Part shown: positions 1 to 8,743 of the stretch, in pieces
Layout of the letters: each line of letters starts with the position of its first letter
How positions within the stretch are numbered: position 1 is the stretch's first letter
Assembly (NCBI RefSeq): GCF_000379685.1
Contig: NZ_KB903283.1
Location: 1 to 64,000 of the forward strand
DNA: 64,000 bases
DNA from: Catelliglobosispora koreensis DSM 44566
GTDB taxonomy: Bacteria; Actinomycetota; Actinomycetes; Mycobacteriales; Micromonosporaceae
Reading direction: 5' to 3'
The notes under the pieces: model-generated
Told to the model about the DNA's origin: nothing
The model's input: only the letters and a program-made list of their open reading frames with translations
Database searches by the model: none
Position numbers and translations under genes: made by a program

Positions 1-1703
1 GGGGCGTTGCAGTTGAACTTCGCGCCCACCACACCGGTGTCGGGGTTGTACGGTGCGTACGGCTGGTTGTTGCCGTGGCAGAACGGCCAGCCGAAGTTGC
101 CGGCTTGTTTGATGACGTTGAGCTCGACTAGGCCTTCGGGGCCGCGGTTGGTGGTGCAGCAGCCGCGGTCGGGGCCGTAGTCGGCGACGTTGAGCCATCC
201 GGTCTGCTGGTCGACATCGAAGCGGAATGGGTTGCGGAAGCCCATCGCGTAGATCTCGGGCTTAGTCTGCGCGGTGCCCTGGGGGAACAGGTTCCCGGCC
301 GGAATCGTGTAGGTGCCATTGGTTTCCGGGTGGATACGCAGGATCTTGCCACGCAGATCGTTGGTGTTACCGGCTGTTCTGGCGGAGTCGAGCATGCTCT
401 GCCCTGGGCGCCAGTCCAGTGGCGCGTAGCCTTGCCAGTGCGTGGACAGGTTCGGCGGGACGTCATCGCCGACGCTCAGGTACAGGTTGCCGCCGGGTCC
501 AAACGCGAGATATCCGCCGGTGTGGCCGGGCTCGCTGTAGGTGCGGTCGCGGTAAGCCGGAACGCTGAGCAGAATCTTTTCGCTTGCCAGGTCTAGCGTG
601 TCGCCGGTCATCGTGAAGCGCGACAGCCGGTTGACGTCTGTAGCACTGTTGCTCGGGGACCAATAGAGATAAACCCAATTGGTGGTACTGAAGTTCGGGT
701 CCAGGGCGATGCCAACTAACCCATCTTCGCCACCGGTGTAAACACTCAGGTTCCCCGCGGTGACGACCTGCTGGCTGGCAGGCTTGTAGATGCGCAAGGC
801 ACCGCCGCGCTGCACGTAGAAGACCCGCCCGTCTGGCGCGATGTCGAGCGCCATCGGGTCGACGGTGTTGAGGTCGAGCGGGACCTTCTGAAAGTTGCCC
901 CAGACGGTGCCACCGCATTCGCCGGCGGCATTGCCGGCCGCCCACTGGACACCACCGAGCACGTGAGCACGGAAGTTGGCTTCGCTGTAGGAAGCGCTAG
1001 CGTGTCCCATCGCGGTGGCCCAGACCTTGCCGCCTTCGGTGTTGCGGCACCACGAGATCGGGTGGTCCATGCCCATGGCGGAGCCACCGGGCGTGTAGGT
1101 CCGCTCGTCAACGGTCACCAGGACGTGTGCGTCACCGCGGATGTTCTTGTCGAAGTTGTACCACTCTTCGGTGCGCACCCAGTTATCTGGCAGTCCTGAG
1201 GTGGACGGGTGGGCCTTGTCAGCCACCTTCGCCGTGCCCTGGAACAAGCCCGGCGAGTGCGCTGGCATGTGAGCACCGGCGTTGATGGTCTGATCCCACC
1301 ACGCGAATTCGGTGTCGATGCCCATGTCGGTGGCGTTGTGGATGGCGACGATTCCCTTGCCGCTGCGCAAGAATCCTTGCACGGCTTGGCGCTGGGCGTC
1401 GTTGTCGAACACCATGCCCGAGGTCTGGAACATCACCAGCACATCGAAGGTGGCCAGGTTAGCGGGGGTGAACATCGCCGCCGAGTTCTCACTGGTGACG
1501 ATCTCGAAGTTGTTCTGCTGGGCTAGCTGAGTGAACATGGCCAGCCCATCGGGGATGGAATCGTGGCGATAGCCCGCGGTTTCGCTAAAGATCAACGCGC
1601 GAAACGCGGGAGCCGCGCTCACGGGCGGCCCAATCAGCGCCAGGCCAGCCATGGCCATGGCGAGGGTGATGAGTCCGCTTAGGACGGATTTTCGTAGGGA
1701 CAT
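1..1703 (-). CDS. Secreted ThuA-domain / glucose-sorbosone dehydrogenase fusion (3' end outside window)
   Basis: A reading frame of at least 567 codons runs off the left edge. The start at 1703 has an AGAGGAG ribosome site 5 bases upstream. Residues 1-30 are a signal peptide (charged MSLRK, hydrophobic core, VSA-A cleavage). About residues 33-258 form a ThuA fold, the glutamine-amidotransferase-like domain of trehalose/sugar utilisation proteins, with LIFSETAGYRHDS near its start and GMDHPISW near its end. From about residue 270 a six-bladed glucose/sorbosone dehydrogenase domain begins (DIAPDGRVFYVQRGG, then RIHPETNG and MGFRNPFR). Such fusions are known in actinobacteria, often with further carbohydrate-binding domains that would lie beyond the edge. 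It is divergent from a sugar ABC operon, so an extracellular sugar-oxidation role is inferred. The substrate is unknown. Confidence 0.88.
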   Translation of the reverse strand, partial: MSLRKSVLSGLITLAMAMAGLALIGPPVSAAPAFRALIFSETAGYRHDSIPDGLAMFTQLAQQNNFEIVTSENSAAMFTPANLATFDVLVMFQTSGMVFDNDAQRQAVQGFLRSGKGIVAIHNATDMGIDTEFAWWDQTINAGAHMPAHSPGLFQGTAKVADKAHPSTSGLPDNWVRTEEWYNFDKNIRGDAHVLVTVDERTYTPGGSAMGMDHPISWCRNTEGGKVWATAMGHASASYSEANFRAHVLGGVQWAAGNAAGECGGTVWGNFQKVPLDLNTVDPMALDIAPDGRVFYVQRGGALRIYKPASQQVVTAGNLSVYTGGEDGLVGIALDPNFSTTNWVYLYWSPSNSATDVNRLSRFTMTGDTLDLASEKILLSVPAYRDRTYSEPGHTGGYLAFGPGGNLYLSVGDDVPPNLSTHWQGYAPLDWRPGQSMLDSARTAGNTNDLRGKILRIHPETNGTYTIPAGNLFPQGTAQTKPEIYAMGFRNPFRFDVDQQTGWLNVADYGPDRGCCTTNRGPEGLVELNVIKQAGNFGWPFCHGNNQPYAPYNPDTGVVGAKFNCNA

Positions 1704-2039
1704 GTCGACTCCTCTTAGGACCGGTTGGAGTGGACATCTCGCCCGCCGCAGCGATCAGTCGAGGGCAGCCTGCTGCCCTGAAGTGATCGAAGTCAATAGG
1801 CGCTTTTAAATTTTTATAGAAAACTTTCTTTGATATCTCAAAAACACAAGCTCACACAGCGTTCAACACTTAGCTGATCAAAGGCACGATGACGGCAGCT
1901 CCATTTCGGACTCGTTTCCCTCTTGTCAAATCCACCGGGGGTTCCTACCCTCCTGAAGCAAGAAAGTTTTGCATTTCTCAGCAAAAGTTTTTCTCGATTC
2001 AACCAAAGTCTGGGTACGCCGTCCGATGTGGAGGAACAC
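1704..2039. promoter_or_regulatory. Divergent promoter region with repeated AAAGTTTT motifs
   Basis: This 336-base gap separates two divergent genes and is clearly AT-richer than its surroundings between 1800 and 2000. Three related 10-mers occur: GAAAACTTTC at 1819-1828 (reverse complement GAAAGTTTTC), GAAAGTTTTG at 1962-1971 and AAAAGTTTTT at 1984-1993. All share the core AAAGTTTT. A ROK-family repressor is encoded at the end of the adjacent operon, so these are reasonable operator candidates, but that is inference from position and repetition only. Confidence 0.45.
1752..1789. other. Two-tier stem-loop in the ThuA-gene leader
   Basis: Arms CGATCA (1752-1757) and TGATCG (1784-1789) pair. 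A symmetric 4x4 internal loop follows, then AGGGCAG (1762-1768) pairs with CTGCCCT (1773-1779) around a CCTG loop. It lies 49-86 bases upstream of the minus-strand ThuA start and would be in that gene's leader RNA. It may be an RNA structure, an operator or a weak terminator. Confidence 0.4.
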
Positions 2040-3509
2040 ATGCTTCAGCTACGCGGCGTGGGCAAGTCCTTCCTTGGCGTTCAAGTCCTGCAAGACGTGG
2101 ACCTGGAGCTCGCCGCAGGTGAAGTTCACGCCGTCGTCGGCGAAAACGGCGCCGGCAAATCCACCCTCATGAAGATCGCCTCCGGTGTCTACCACCCGGA
2201 CGCTGGGACGGTCCGCTGGCTGGGCCGCGACGTGTCCTTTCGCGACCCCCGCCAGGCACAGGCCGCCGGCATCGGCATCATCCACCAAGAGTTCAACCTG
2301 CTCGCTGACCGCACCGTGGCCCAAAACGTCTTCCTCGGCCGCGAACCCCTGCGCCGCGGCCTCGTCGACACCGCGGCGATGAACGAGCGCACCGCCAGCC
2401 TGCTGGCCTCGATCGGCGAGGAATCCCTTTCCCCGCAAGCGATCGTCGGCCGTCTCGGCGTGGCACAGCAACAGGTAACCGAGATCGTCAAAGCACTGTC
2501 GCTGGACGCACGGATGCTCATCATGGACGAGCCAACCGCCGCGCTGGCCGACCACGAGGTGGAGCTGCTCTACGGGCTCGTGCGCCGCCTCAAAGCCAGA
2601 GGCATGGGGATCTTGTACGTGTCCCACCGCCTCAAAGAGGTATTCGACCTGACCGACCGCATCACCGTCCTCAAAGACGGGCGGCGGGTCACCACCGTGG
2701 ACACCAGCAGCATCACCGCCGACGGCCTGGTGCGCCACATGGTCGGCCGGGAACTGTCGCACTACTACCCGCCGAAATCCGCCGAGGCCGGGCAGGAAAG
2801 GCTGACGCTGCAAGGCGCCGGCAACAACCGCCTGCACGACATCAGCCTCGCCCTGCACGCTGGGCAAGTGCTGGGCATCTGCGGGCTGCAGGGCTCCGGC
2901 CGCTCCGCACTAGCGCGAGCCATCTTCGGCGTCGACGCCTTCACCCGCGGCAACGTGCACCTCGACGGCGCCAGCATTCGCCTTTCCTCACCGCGGCAAG
3001 CCATCCGGGCTGGCATCGCCTACATCACCGAAGACCGCAAAGCCGAAGGCCTGACCGCACAGCAGTCCGTTTTGGACAACGCGATGCTGGCCACCCGGGC
3101 GCTGAGCCCACGGTGGTTCGCGACCGCGGGGCGCACGCTCAAGGCCCGCGAACTCCTTGCCGCCGTTGAGGTTCACGCCGCCAGCGAAGAGCAGGAAGTG
3201 CGCTACCTGTCCGGCGGCAACCAGCAAAAGGTGATCCTGGCCAGGTGGCTCGCCCTGACCCCGCGCGTGCTGCTGTTCGACGAGCCGACCAGAGGCATCG
3301 ACGTCGGCGCCAAAGCAGCCATCCACGATCTGATCCGCAAGCTGGCCAGCGAGGGAGCCGCCGTGCTGATGATTTCCTCAGACCTTCCAGAACTGCTTGG
3401 CATGAGCGACCGCCTCGCCGTCATGCGCGACGGGCGCATCGCCGGTGAGCTGCCCGGCACCGCCGACGAAGAGACCGTCATGCGGTTAGCCACCGGAGCC
3501 AGCTCATGA
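2040..3509 (+). CDS. Sugar ABC transporter ATP-binding protein, RbsA/MglA type
   Basis: A 489-residue protein with two ABC domains, the usual size for carbohydrate-uptake type 2 ATPases. The first P-loop GENGAGKST is at residues 34-42 and Walker B is MLIMDEPT. The second, degenerate P-loop GLQGSGRSA lies near residue 282, followed by the signature LSGGNQQK near residue 390 and LLFDEPTRG. Arg replacing the P-loop Lys in the second half is typical of this family. The ATG at 2040 has GGAGG 5 bases upstream; an in-frame TTG at 1923 would add 39 non-homologous residues and is rejected. It overlaps the next gene by 4 bases (ATGA) and powers the two permeases that follow. Confidence 0.95.
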   Translation: MLQLRGVGKSFLGVQVLQDVDLELAAGEVHAVVGENGAGKSTLMKIASGVYHPDAGTVRWLGRDVSFRDPRQAQAAGIGIIHQEFNLLADRTVAQNVFLGREPLRRGLVDTAAMNERTASLLASIGEESLSPQAIVGRLGVAQQQVTEIVKALSLDARMLIMDEPTAALADHEVELLYGLVRRLKARGMGILYVSHRLKEVFDLTDRITVLKDGRRVTTVDTSSITADGLVRHMVGRELSHYYPPKSAEAGQERLTLQGAGNNRLHDISLALHAGQVLGICGLQGSGRSALARAIFGVDAFTRGNVHLDGASIRLSSPRQAIRAGIAYITEDRKAEGLTAQQSVLDNAMLATRALSPRWFATAGRTLKARELLAAVEVHAASEEQEVRYLSGGNQQKVILARWLALTPRVLLFDEPTRGIDVGAKAAIHDLIRKLASEGAAVLMISSDLPELLGMSDRLAVMRDGRIAGELPGTADEETVMRLATGASS

Positions 3510-4468
3510 AACTTCGCGAACACGGCGTCTGGGGCGCCCTCGGCCTGACCCTCATCGTCGGCGGCATCCTCGTCTACGCCGACGGCGGCTCATTGTTCAC
3601 CCAGTCCAGCACCGTCAGTCTGCTGCAGCGGGCCGCTGGGCTCGGCATTGTCGCGATAGGACAGACCCTCGCGATTCTCGCTGGCTCCCTTGACCTTTCC
3701 GTCGCCTATGTCATCAGCCTCACCTCACTCATCGCCGCCGAAACCATGGACGGCTCAAGCGGCATGATCGTGCCAGCGATCATCGCGGTCTTGGGAGTCT
3801 CGGCCGGCATCGGCCTGCTCAACGGGCTCCTCATCACCAAACTCAAAATCAACGCCTTCATCGCCACGCTCGGCGTCGGCCTGCTCATCAAGGGATACCT
3901 GGAACAGGGTTACGCCGGCCCGGCCGGTTCCGTGCCCACCTCGTTTCAGCGCCTCGGCTACGACCGCATCGGCCCGGTGCCCCTGTCGGTTCTGCTAATG
4001 CTCGCGGTGGCGGGTGTGGCCTGGATCGTGCTCAACCGCACGCGCTTTGGGCACCACCTCATCGCCGTCGGCGGAGACCTAGACGTGGCAAGGCTTTCCG
4101 GTGTCCGCACCGACTGGGTGCTTATCCGCACCCACATCATCTGCTCGGTGTGCGCCGGCATCGCCGGGCTCTATCTGGCCAGCCGGCTCGGCGCGGGTGC
4201 TCCTCGCGTGGGCAGCGAAGGCGGCTATGACCTCGAATCCATCGCCGCTGTCGTCCTGGGCGGCACCGTCCTGGCGGGCGGGCGCGGCGGAGTGACCGGA
4301 ACCGTTGGCGGCGTGGCACTTCTGGCCGCCATCGACGGCATCTTCAACCAGCTGGCCGTCGATCCCTTCTTCAAACAGGTCGTCCGTGGTGTCGTCATCG
4401 TCGCCGCCGTCGCCATCTATGCGATGAGCCTGCGGCGTAAGGCCCCGGGAAAGGTGGCGACAGCATGA
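3506..4468 (+). CDS. Sugar ABC transporter permease, RbsC type (first of two)
   Basis: A 320-residue, very hydrophobic protein of the BPD_transp_2 family (ribose/xylose/galactose permeases), with 8-10 likely membrane segments. The family motif appears as ETAILAGSLDLSVAYV-like (here LAILAGSLDLSVAYV) near residue 58, and the conserved ESIAAVVLGGTVLAGGRG loop lies near residue 250. Its start codon overlaps the ATPase stop and its end overlaps the next permease, so translation is coupled. Together with the 4465 gene it should form a heterodimeric channel, as in autoinducer-2 type transporters, rather than the RbsC homodimer. Confidence 0.93.
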   Translation: MKLREHGVWGALGLTLIVGGILVYADGGSLFTQSSTVSLLQRAAGLGIVAIGQTLAILAGSLDLSVAYVISLTSLIAAETMDGSSGMIVPAIIAVLGVSAGIGLLNGLLITKLKINAFIATLGVGLLIKGYLEQGYAGPAGSVPTSFQRLGYDRIGPVPLSVLLMLAVAGVAWIVLNRTRFGHHLIAVGGDLDVARLSGVRTDWVLIRTHIICSVCAGIAGLYLASRLGAGAPRVGSEGGYDLESIAAVVLGGTVLAGGRGGVTGTVGGVALLAAIDGIFNQLAVDPFFKQVVRGVVIVAAVAIYAMSLRRKAPGKVATA

Positions 4469-5406
4469 GCTCGTTAGCGCTCCGCGCCCGCAAAGTCTCG
4501 GCCCGGCAGCCGATTCTGCTGATCCTCCTCACGCTCCTTTTCGTGCTCGCCGTCAGGCAGCCGGAGTTCTACGATCCGGCTTCACTGCTGGCTTTCCTCA
4601 AACGCGCCGCGCCGCTGGTGATTCTGGCCGCGGGCCAATACTTCGTCATCGTGGCTGGCGACTTCGACCTTTCCGTCGGCTCGCTCGTCACCGCCGAAGT
4701 CGTCATCGCCGCCCGCCTCATCGACGGCGACCCGTCCATGACCTGGCCCGTCATCGCCATCATGATTGGCTTCGGCCTCGTCGTCGGGCTCGCCAACGGT
4801 CTCATCACGACCTTGCTGCACGTGCCGTCGTTCATCACCACCCTGGGTATGTACCTGATCCTCGTCGGCGCCGTCTACACCTGGACCGGCGGATCGCCCA
4901 GGGGCGCCCTGACCGAACAGTTCCGCATGCTCGGCCGCAACAGCATCGGCATCGTCCCCTACGCGGTGCTCATCCTGGCCTGCGTGGCCACGATCGCCCT
5001 GCTGCTGATGCGCTCGGACTTCGGCAAGACCCTGCTGGCAACGGGCGATAACCCGCGCACGGCAAGGCTTTCCGGCGTACCGGTCGTGCGGGCACGGGTC
5101 ATCGCGTTCATCCTCAGTGCCGTCTTCGCCGCCGTTGCCGCGATCCTGCTCGGCGGGTTCGGTGGAGTGTCGTTCCAAGTCGGTGCCGGGCTTGAATTCT
5201 CAGCCATCACCGCCGTTGTGCTTGGCGGCGTCGCCCTTGGCGGCGGCCGGGGCACGGTCACCGCCGCCATGCTCGGTGCCCTAACGCTCGAAGTGCTATT
5301 CACCTTGCTCAACGTGCTCGGAGTTTCCGGCGCGCTCAAATCCGCGGTGCAGGGGCTGATCATTATCGCCGCTGTCGCCATCGGAGCCAGGCGCAGCCGG
5401 AGTTAA
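4465..5406 (+). CDS. Sugar ABC transporter permease, RbsC type (second of two)
   Basis: A 313-residue BPD_transp_2 permease paralogous to its upstream neighbour. It has YFVIVAGDFDLSVGSLV near residue 52 and SAITAVVLGGVALGGGRG near residue 246, the two conserved loops of the family. It starts by ATGA overlap with the preceding permease. The cytoplasmic N-terminus is short and basic. The paired, diverged permeases suggest an asymmetric membrane channel. The substrate cannot be read from the sequence; the neighbouring epimerase and ROK protein point to a monosaccharide or rare sugar. Confidence 0.93.
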   Translation: MSSLALRARKVSARQPILLILLTLLFVLAVRQPEFYDPASLLAFLKRAAPLVILAAGQYFVIVAGDFDLSVGSLVTAEVVIAARLIDGDPSMTWPVIAIMIGFGLVVGLANGLITTLLHVPSFITTLGMYLILVGAVYTWTGGSPRGALTEQFRMLGRNSIGIVPYAVLILACVATIALLLMRSDFGKTLLATGDNPRTARLSGVPVVRARVIAFILSAVFAAVAAILLGGFGGVSFQVGAGLEFSAITAVVLGGVALGGGRGTVTAAMLGALTLEVLFTLLNVLGVSGALKSAVQGLIIIAAVAIGARRSRS

Positions 5407-5462
5407 ACCCTCGTTGCGGCGGACGGGGTATCGAAAACACATCCAATGAAGGAGATGCGGAA

Positions 5463-6647
5463 GTGAAGATATCGACCGCGCTCACCGCTGTGGTTGTCAC
5501 CGCAATGTTGTTCGCCGCGGCTGGCTGCGCAAGCGATGTGCCTACGACAACGCAAAGCGGCGATCCCAAGGGAGCAGGCACCGGAGAACAGTCCAAGTTC
5601 TTCGTGCAGGCCGACTATGACCGCGAAATCGCTCTGCGCACCATGACCGCGCAAGGCCCGGCCGACAAGCCGTGGGAACAGGCCCTCGACCCTAAGACCG
5701 TTGACACCACGAAGTACAAGAAAGCCGGCCCCTACCACCTGTGCTTCTCCAACGCCGGTGTCGGCAACCCGTGGCGCCAGGTCGGCATCAAGAACATGCA
5801 AGCCGAAGTGAAGCTGCATCCCGAAATCAAGACGTTCACGGTCGCCGACGCGGAAAGCAAGGACGACAAGCAAATCTCCGACATCACCGACCTGCTCGGC
5901 AAGGGCTGCGACGCGCTCATCGTGTCTCCCAACACGACCGCCACGCTGACCCCGGCCGTTGAGCAGGCCTGTGCCAAGGTTCCGGTCATCGTCTTCGACC
6001 GCGGCGTCAACACCAAGTGTCCCGTCACCTTCATTAACCCCATCGGGGGGTACGCCTTCGGCGCGACCGGAGCCGAATTCCTCAACGAGAAGGTCAAGGC
6101 GGGCGGAAAGATCCTCGCCCTGCGCATCCTGCCCGGCGTTGACGTGCTGGAGACCCGCTGGTCAGCGGCGAAGGTCGCGTTCGACAAGTCACAGCTCAAC
6201 GTTGTCGGTGTCGAGTTCACCGACGGCGACCCGGCTAAGACCAAGACCATTGTCACCAACTACATCCAGCGCTTCGGCAACATCGACGGCATCTGGATGG
6301 ACGCTGGCGCGACCGCTGTGGCCGCGGCTGAAGCGTTCGAAGACGCCGGCAAGCCGGTGCCGCCGCTCGTTGGTGAAGACCAGCAGGACTTCCTGAAGAT
6401 GTGGCAGGACAAGAAACTCACCGCGATCAGCCCGACCTACCCCACGTTCCAGTGGCGTACGCCGGTCATCGCCGCGCTGAAGATCCTCAACGGTGAAGCC
6501 GTGCCCAGCCCGTGGAAGCTGCCCCAGCCGACCATCACTCAGGCCAACCTGAGCCAATACGTGCAGCCGAACATGCCACCGCTGCACTATGCGATGTGTG
6601 GTTGCACGACCCTCCCGGGGTACCCGGAAACCTGGGGTGGAAAGTAG
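5463..6647 (+). CDS. Sugar-binding lipoprotein of the ABC transporter
   Basis: A 394-residue type I periplasmic-binding-fold protein (Peripla_BP_4, ribose/galactose-binding class). The GTG start follows GAAGGAGA at 5447-5454. Residues 1-22 are a lipoprotein signal with the lipobox ending in AAGC (Cys22). The sugar-binding core starts near residue 85 (YHLCFSNAGVGNPWR), with DALIVSPNTT in the first lobe and GIWMDAGATAVAAAEAF in the second. An unusual 60-residue linker after the lipid anchor lies before the core, and the C-terminus carries a CGC motif. The only long gap in the operon, 56 bases, precedes this gene, and a hairpin follows it. This fits separate control of binding-protein level. Confidence 0.93.
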   Translation: MKISTALTAVVVTAMLFAAAGCASDVPTTTQSGDPKGAGTGEQSKFFVQADYDREIALRTMTAQGPADKPWEQALDPKTVDTTKYKKAGPYHLCFSNAGVGNPWRQVGIKNMQAEVKLHPEIKTFTVADAESKDDKQISDITDLLGKGCDALIVSPNTTATLTPAVEQACAKVPVIVFDRGVNTKCPVTFINPIGGYAFGATGAEFLNEKVKAGGKILALRILPGVDVLETRWSAAKVAFDKSQLNVVGVEFTDGDPAKTKTIVTNYIQRFGNIDGIWMDAGATAVAAAEAFEDAGKPVPPLVGEDQQDFLKMWQDKKLTAISPTYPTFQWRTPVIAALKILNGEAVPSPWKLPQPTITQANLSQYVQPNMPPLHYAMCGCTTLPGYPETWGGK

Positions 6648-6656
6648 CTGTCCCTT

Positions 6657-6682
6657 GGGGCGCATCGCGTGCGGTGCGCCCC
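6657..6682 (+). terminator. Intercistronic hairpin after the binding-protein gene
   Basis: GGGGCGCA (6657-6664) pairs with TGCGCCCC (6675-6682), extendable by two pairs around a GCGTGC loop. No U-run follows, and the next gene's ribosome site starts 11 bases downstream. It could be a partial terminator or an mRNA-stabilising structure that keeps binding-protein mRNA in excess. Confidence 0.5.
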
Positions 6683-6704
6683 GTCCCGTGAGCAAGGAGC
6701 ATCG

Positions 6705-7571
6705 ATGTTCACCGTCGGAGCTAACCCGTGGATCTGGACCAGCCCGGTCACCGGCCCAGCCCTCAAGGACCTGGTTCCCCGCCTGGCCAAGTGGGGATTC
6801 GATGCCGTCGAGTTACCCGTGGAAAACCTTGGCGACTGGCCAGCCAAGCAGACACTTCGGCTGTTAACGAAACATGGCATCGCACCAGCGGCGGTGATCG
6901 CTGTTACCTCGCCCGGGCGCGAGCTCGTGGCCACCGACGCCGCCACGGTCAAACACACTCAGGCTTACCTGATGGCGTGCGTCGACCTGGCCGAAGCCGT
7001 TGGCGCGCCGTCGGTTTGCGGGCCGGTCTACGCCTCGGTCGGCCGGGTCTGGCGCATGTCCCCCAGTGAGCGGACCACCGTTTACGAACAGTTCCACGAA
7101 TCGCTCGCGCCCGTGCTCGCTCACGCGGCCGCCGCCGGCGTCCGTATCGGCGTGGAAGCGCTTAACCGCTACGAAACCAGCGTGCTGAACACTGTCGAGC
7201 AGACCCTGCAAGCCCTCAACGGCCTGCCCGACACCATCGGAATCATGCTCGACAGCTATCACATGAACATCGAGGAAGCCGACCCCTACGCGGCGATCAC
7301 CCTCGCCGGACCACGCCTCGTGCACGTGCAGGTCAGCGGCAGCGACCGCGGCGCGCCCGGAGCCGACCACATCGACTGGCCGCGTTGGCTGCGAACCCTG
7401 GCCGACACCGGTTACCGCGGGCCCATCTGCCTCGAATCGTTCACGGGCGAGAATGAAGCCATCGCCACGGCCGCCGCGATCTGGCGGCCGCTGGCCGAAA
7501 GCCAGGATGCCTTGGCCCGCAACGGTTTGGCCCACCTGCGGGCGGTCATGCCCACCCGGGACCAAACGTGA
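6705..7571 (+). CDS. Sugar phosphate isomerase/epimerase (TIM barrel, AP endonuclease-2 family)
   Basis: A 288-residue protein of the xylose-isomerase-like TIM-barrel superfamily, close in plan to D-tagatose/D-psicose 3-epimerases. Conserved metal-site stretches are visible: GVEALNRYETS (Glu ligand) near residue 150, MLDSYHMNIEE near residue 182, HVQVSGSDRGAPG near residue 208, and ICLESFTGEN near residue 242. The ATG at 6705 has AAGGAG 5 bases upstream; a GTG at 6669 adds 12 unrelated residues and is rejected. It overlaps the ROK gene by 4 bases (GTGA). It probably interconverts the keto-sugar imported by the operon; the exact substrate is unknown. Confidence 0.88.
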   Translation: MFTVGANPWIWTSPVTGPALKDLVPRLAKWGFDAVELPVENLGDWPAKQTLRLLTKHGIAPAAVIAVTSPGRELVATDAATVKHTQAYLMACVDLAEAVGAPSVCGPVYASVGRVWRMSPSERTTVYEQFHESLAPVLAHAAAAGVRIGVEALNRYETSVLNTVEQTLQALNGLPDTIGIMLDSYHMNIEEADPYAAITLAGPRLVHVQVSGSDRGAPGADHIDWPRWLRTLADTGYRGPICLESFTGENEAIATAAAIWRPLAESQDALARNGLAHLRAVMPTRDQT

Positions 7572-8743
7572 CGAAGAAATCCACAGCCGCCCACATCCTC
7601 GATCTGCTGCGTGACAACGGCCCACTGTCGCGAGTGGAGCTTGGCGACCGGCTAGAGCTTGCCCGCAGCAAGGTCGCCAACGAGGTTGAGGCACTGCTGT
7701 CCACCGGGTACATCCGCGACGGCGGCATCGCCCCGTCGCGGGGCGGGCGGCCGTCCACTTTGGTGGAACTCGACCCCGGCATCCGCTACGCCGCGATCGA
7801 CCTTGGCGCGACCTCACTCGACATCGAAATCACCAACGGCGCACTAGAACCACTGGCCAGCCACTCCGAGGACATCGACATCAGCGTCGGGCCAACCGCG
7901 ATCCTGGAACGGCTCAACGACGTGGTCACGAAACTGCGCGGTGACGACGCGTCGCGGCCCCTCAACGCGATCGGCATCGGCCTGCCCGGACCGGTCAGCG
8001 TCCGCGACGGAACGTCCGTCTCACCACCGATCATGCCCGGCTGGCATCGCTTTCCGTTGCGCGCGGTGCTGGAGATCGAGTACCGGTGTCCGGTGATCGT
8101 TGACAACGATGTCAACATCATGAGCATCGGTGAGGCACACCGTGGAATAGCGACGTCAGCGCCCAACTTCCTGTTCGTCAAGGCGGGCACCGGCATTGGC
8201 TGCGGCATCCACCTCGCCGGGCGCATCTATCGCGGTGCCGAAGGATCCGCCGGCGACCTCGGCCACATCCAGGTCGACGCGGCCGGGCCAATGTGTCACT
8301 GCGGCAACATGGGCTGCCTCGAAGCACTATTTAGCGGAGCCGCCCTCAAACGTGACGCGCTAGCGGCAGCGAAGTCAGGGGCCTCCCCTTTTCTGCAAGC
8401 CCGCTACCTGGCCGGAGCCACGCTGACCGCCAAAGAAGTCGGCGAAGGCGCCGCTCGCGGCGACACCACTTGCGTGCACCTGATCCGCAACGGTGGCCGT
8501 TACCTCGGCGACGCGCTCGCCGGGATCGTCAGCTTCATCAACCCGTCGATGATCGTCATCGGCGGCGGGCTGGCCGGGCTCGGCAACCTTCTTTTATCTG
8601 AGGTGCGCAGCCTCATCTACCGGCGCTCGTTGCCGTTAGCGACCGGCAACCTTCCCATCGTCCTATCCGAACTCGGGCCGCGCGCCGGAGTCAGCGGCGG
8701 CGCCATCCTGGCCAGCGACCTCGCCCACCGCCAGCCCCGCTAG
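7568..8743 (+). CDS. ROK-family transcriptional repressor
   Basis: A 391-residue ROK protein with an N-terminal winged helix (residues about 5-60, GPLSRVELGDRLELARSKV) followed by a sugar-kinase-like fold. The ROK zinc site is intact as CHCGNMGCLE near residue 243, and the second signature ...FINPSMIVIGGGLAG lies near residue 320. The winged helix marks it as a XylR/NagC-like regulator, although ATP- and sugar-binding residues are largely kept. It is the last gene of the operon, so it likely represses the operon and the divergent ThuA gene until the sugar or its phosphate binds. Its TAG stop shares the CTAG tetranucleotide with the stop of the convergent gene. Confidence 0.92.
   Translation: MTKKSTAAHILDLLRDNGPLSRVELGDRLELARSKVANEVEALLSTGYIRDGGIAPSRGGRPSTLVELDPGIRYAAIDLGATSLDIEITNGALEPLASHSEDIDISVGPTAILERLNDVVTKLRGDDASRPLNAIGIGLPGPVSVRDGTSVSPPIMPGWHRFPLRAVLEIEYRCPVIVDNDVNIMSIGEAHRGIATSAPNFLFVKAGTGIGCGIHLAGRIYRGAEGSAGDLGHIQVDAAGPMCHCGNMGCLEALFSGAALKRDALAAAKSGASPFLQARYLAGATLTAKEVGEGAARGDTTCVHLIRNGGRYLGDALAGIVSFINPSMIVIGGGLAGLGNLLLSEVRSLIYRRSLPLATGNLPIVLSELGPRAGVSGGAILASDLAHRQPR

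Noticed and set aside
2049-2867. Long open frame opposite the sugar ATPase gene
   Set aside because: It is the antisense shadow of a conserved ABC domain; its protein is His/Val/Gly-rich without any family pattern.
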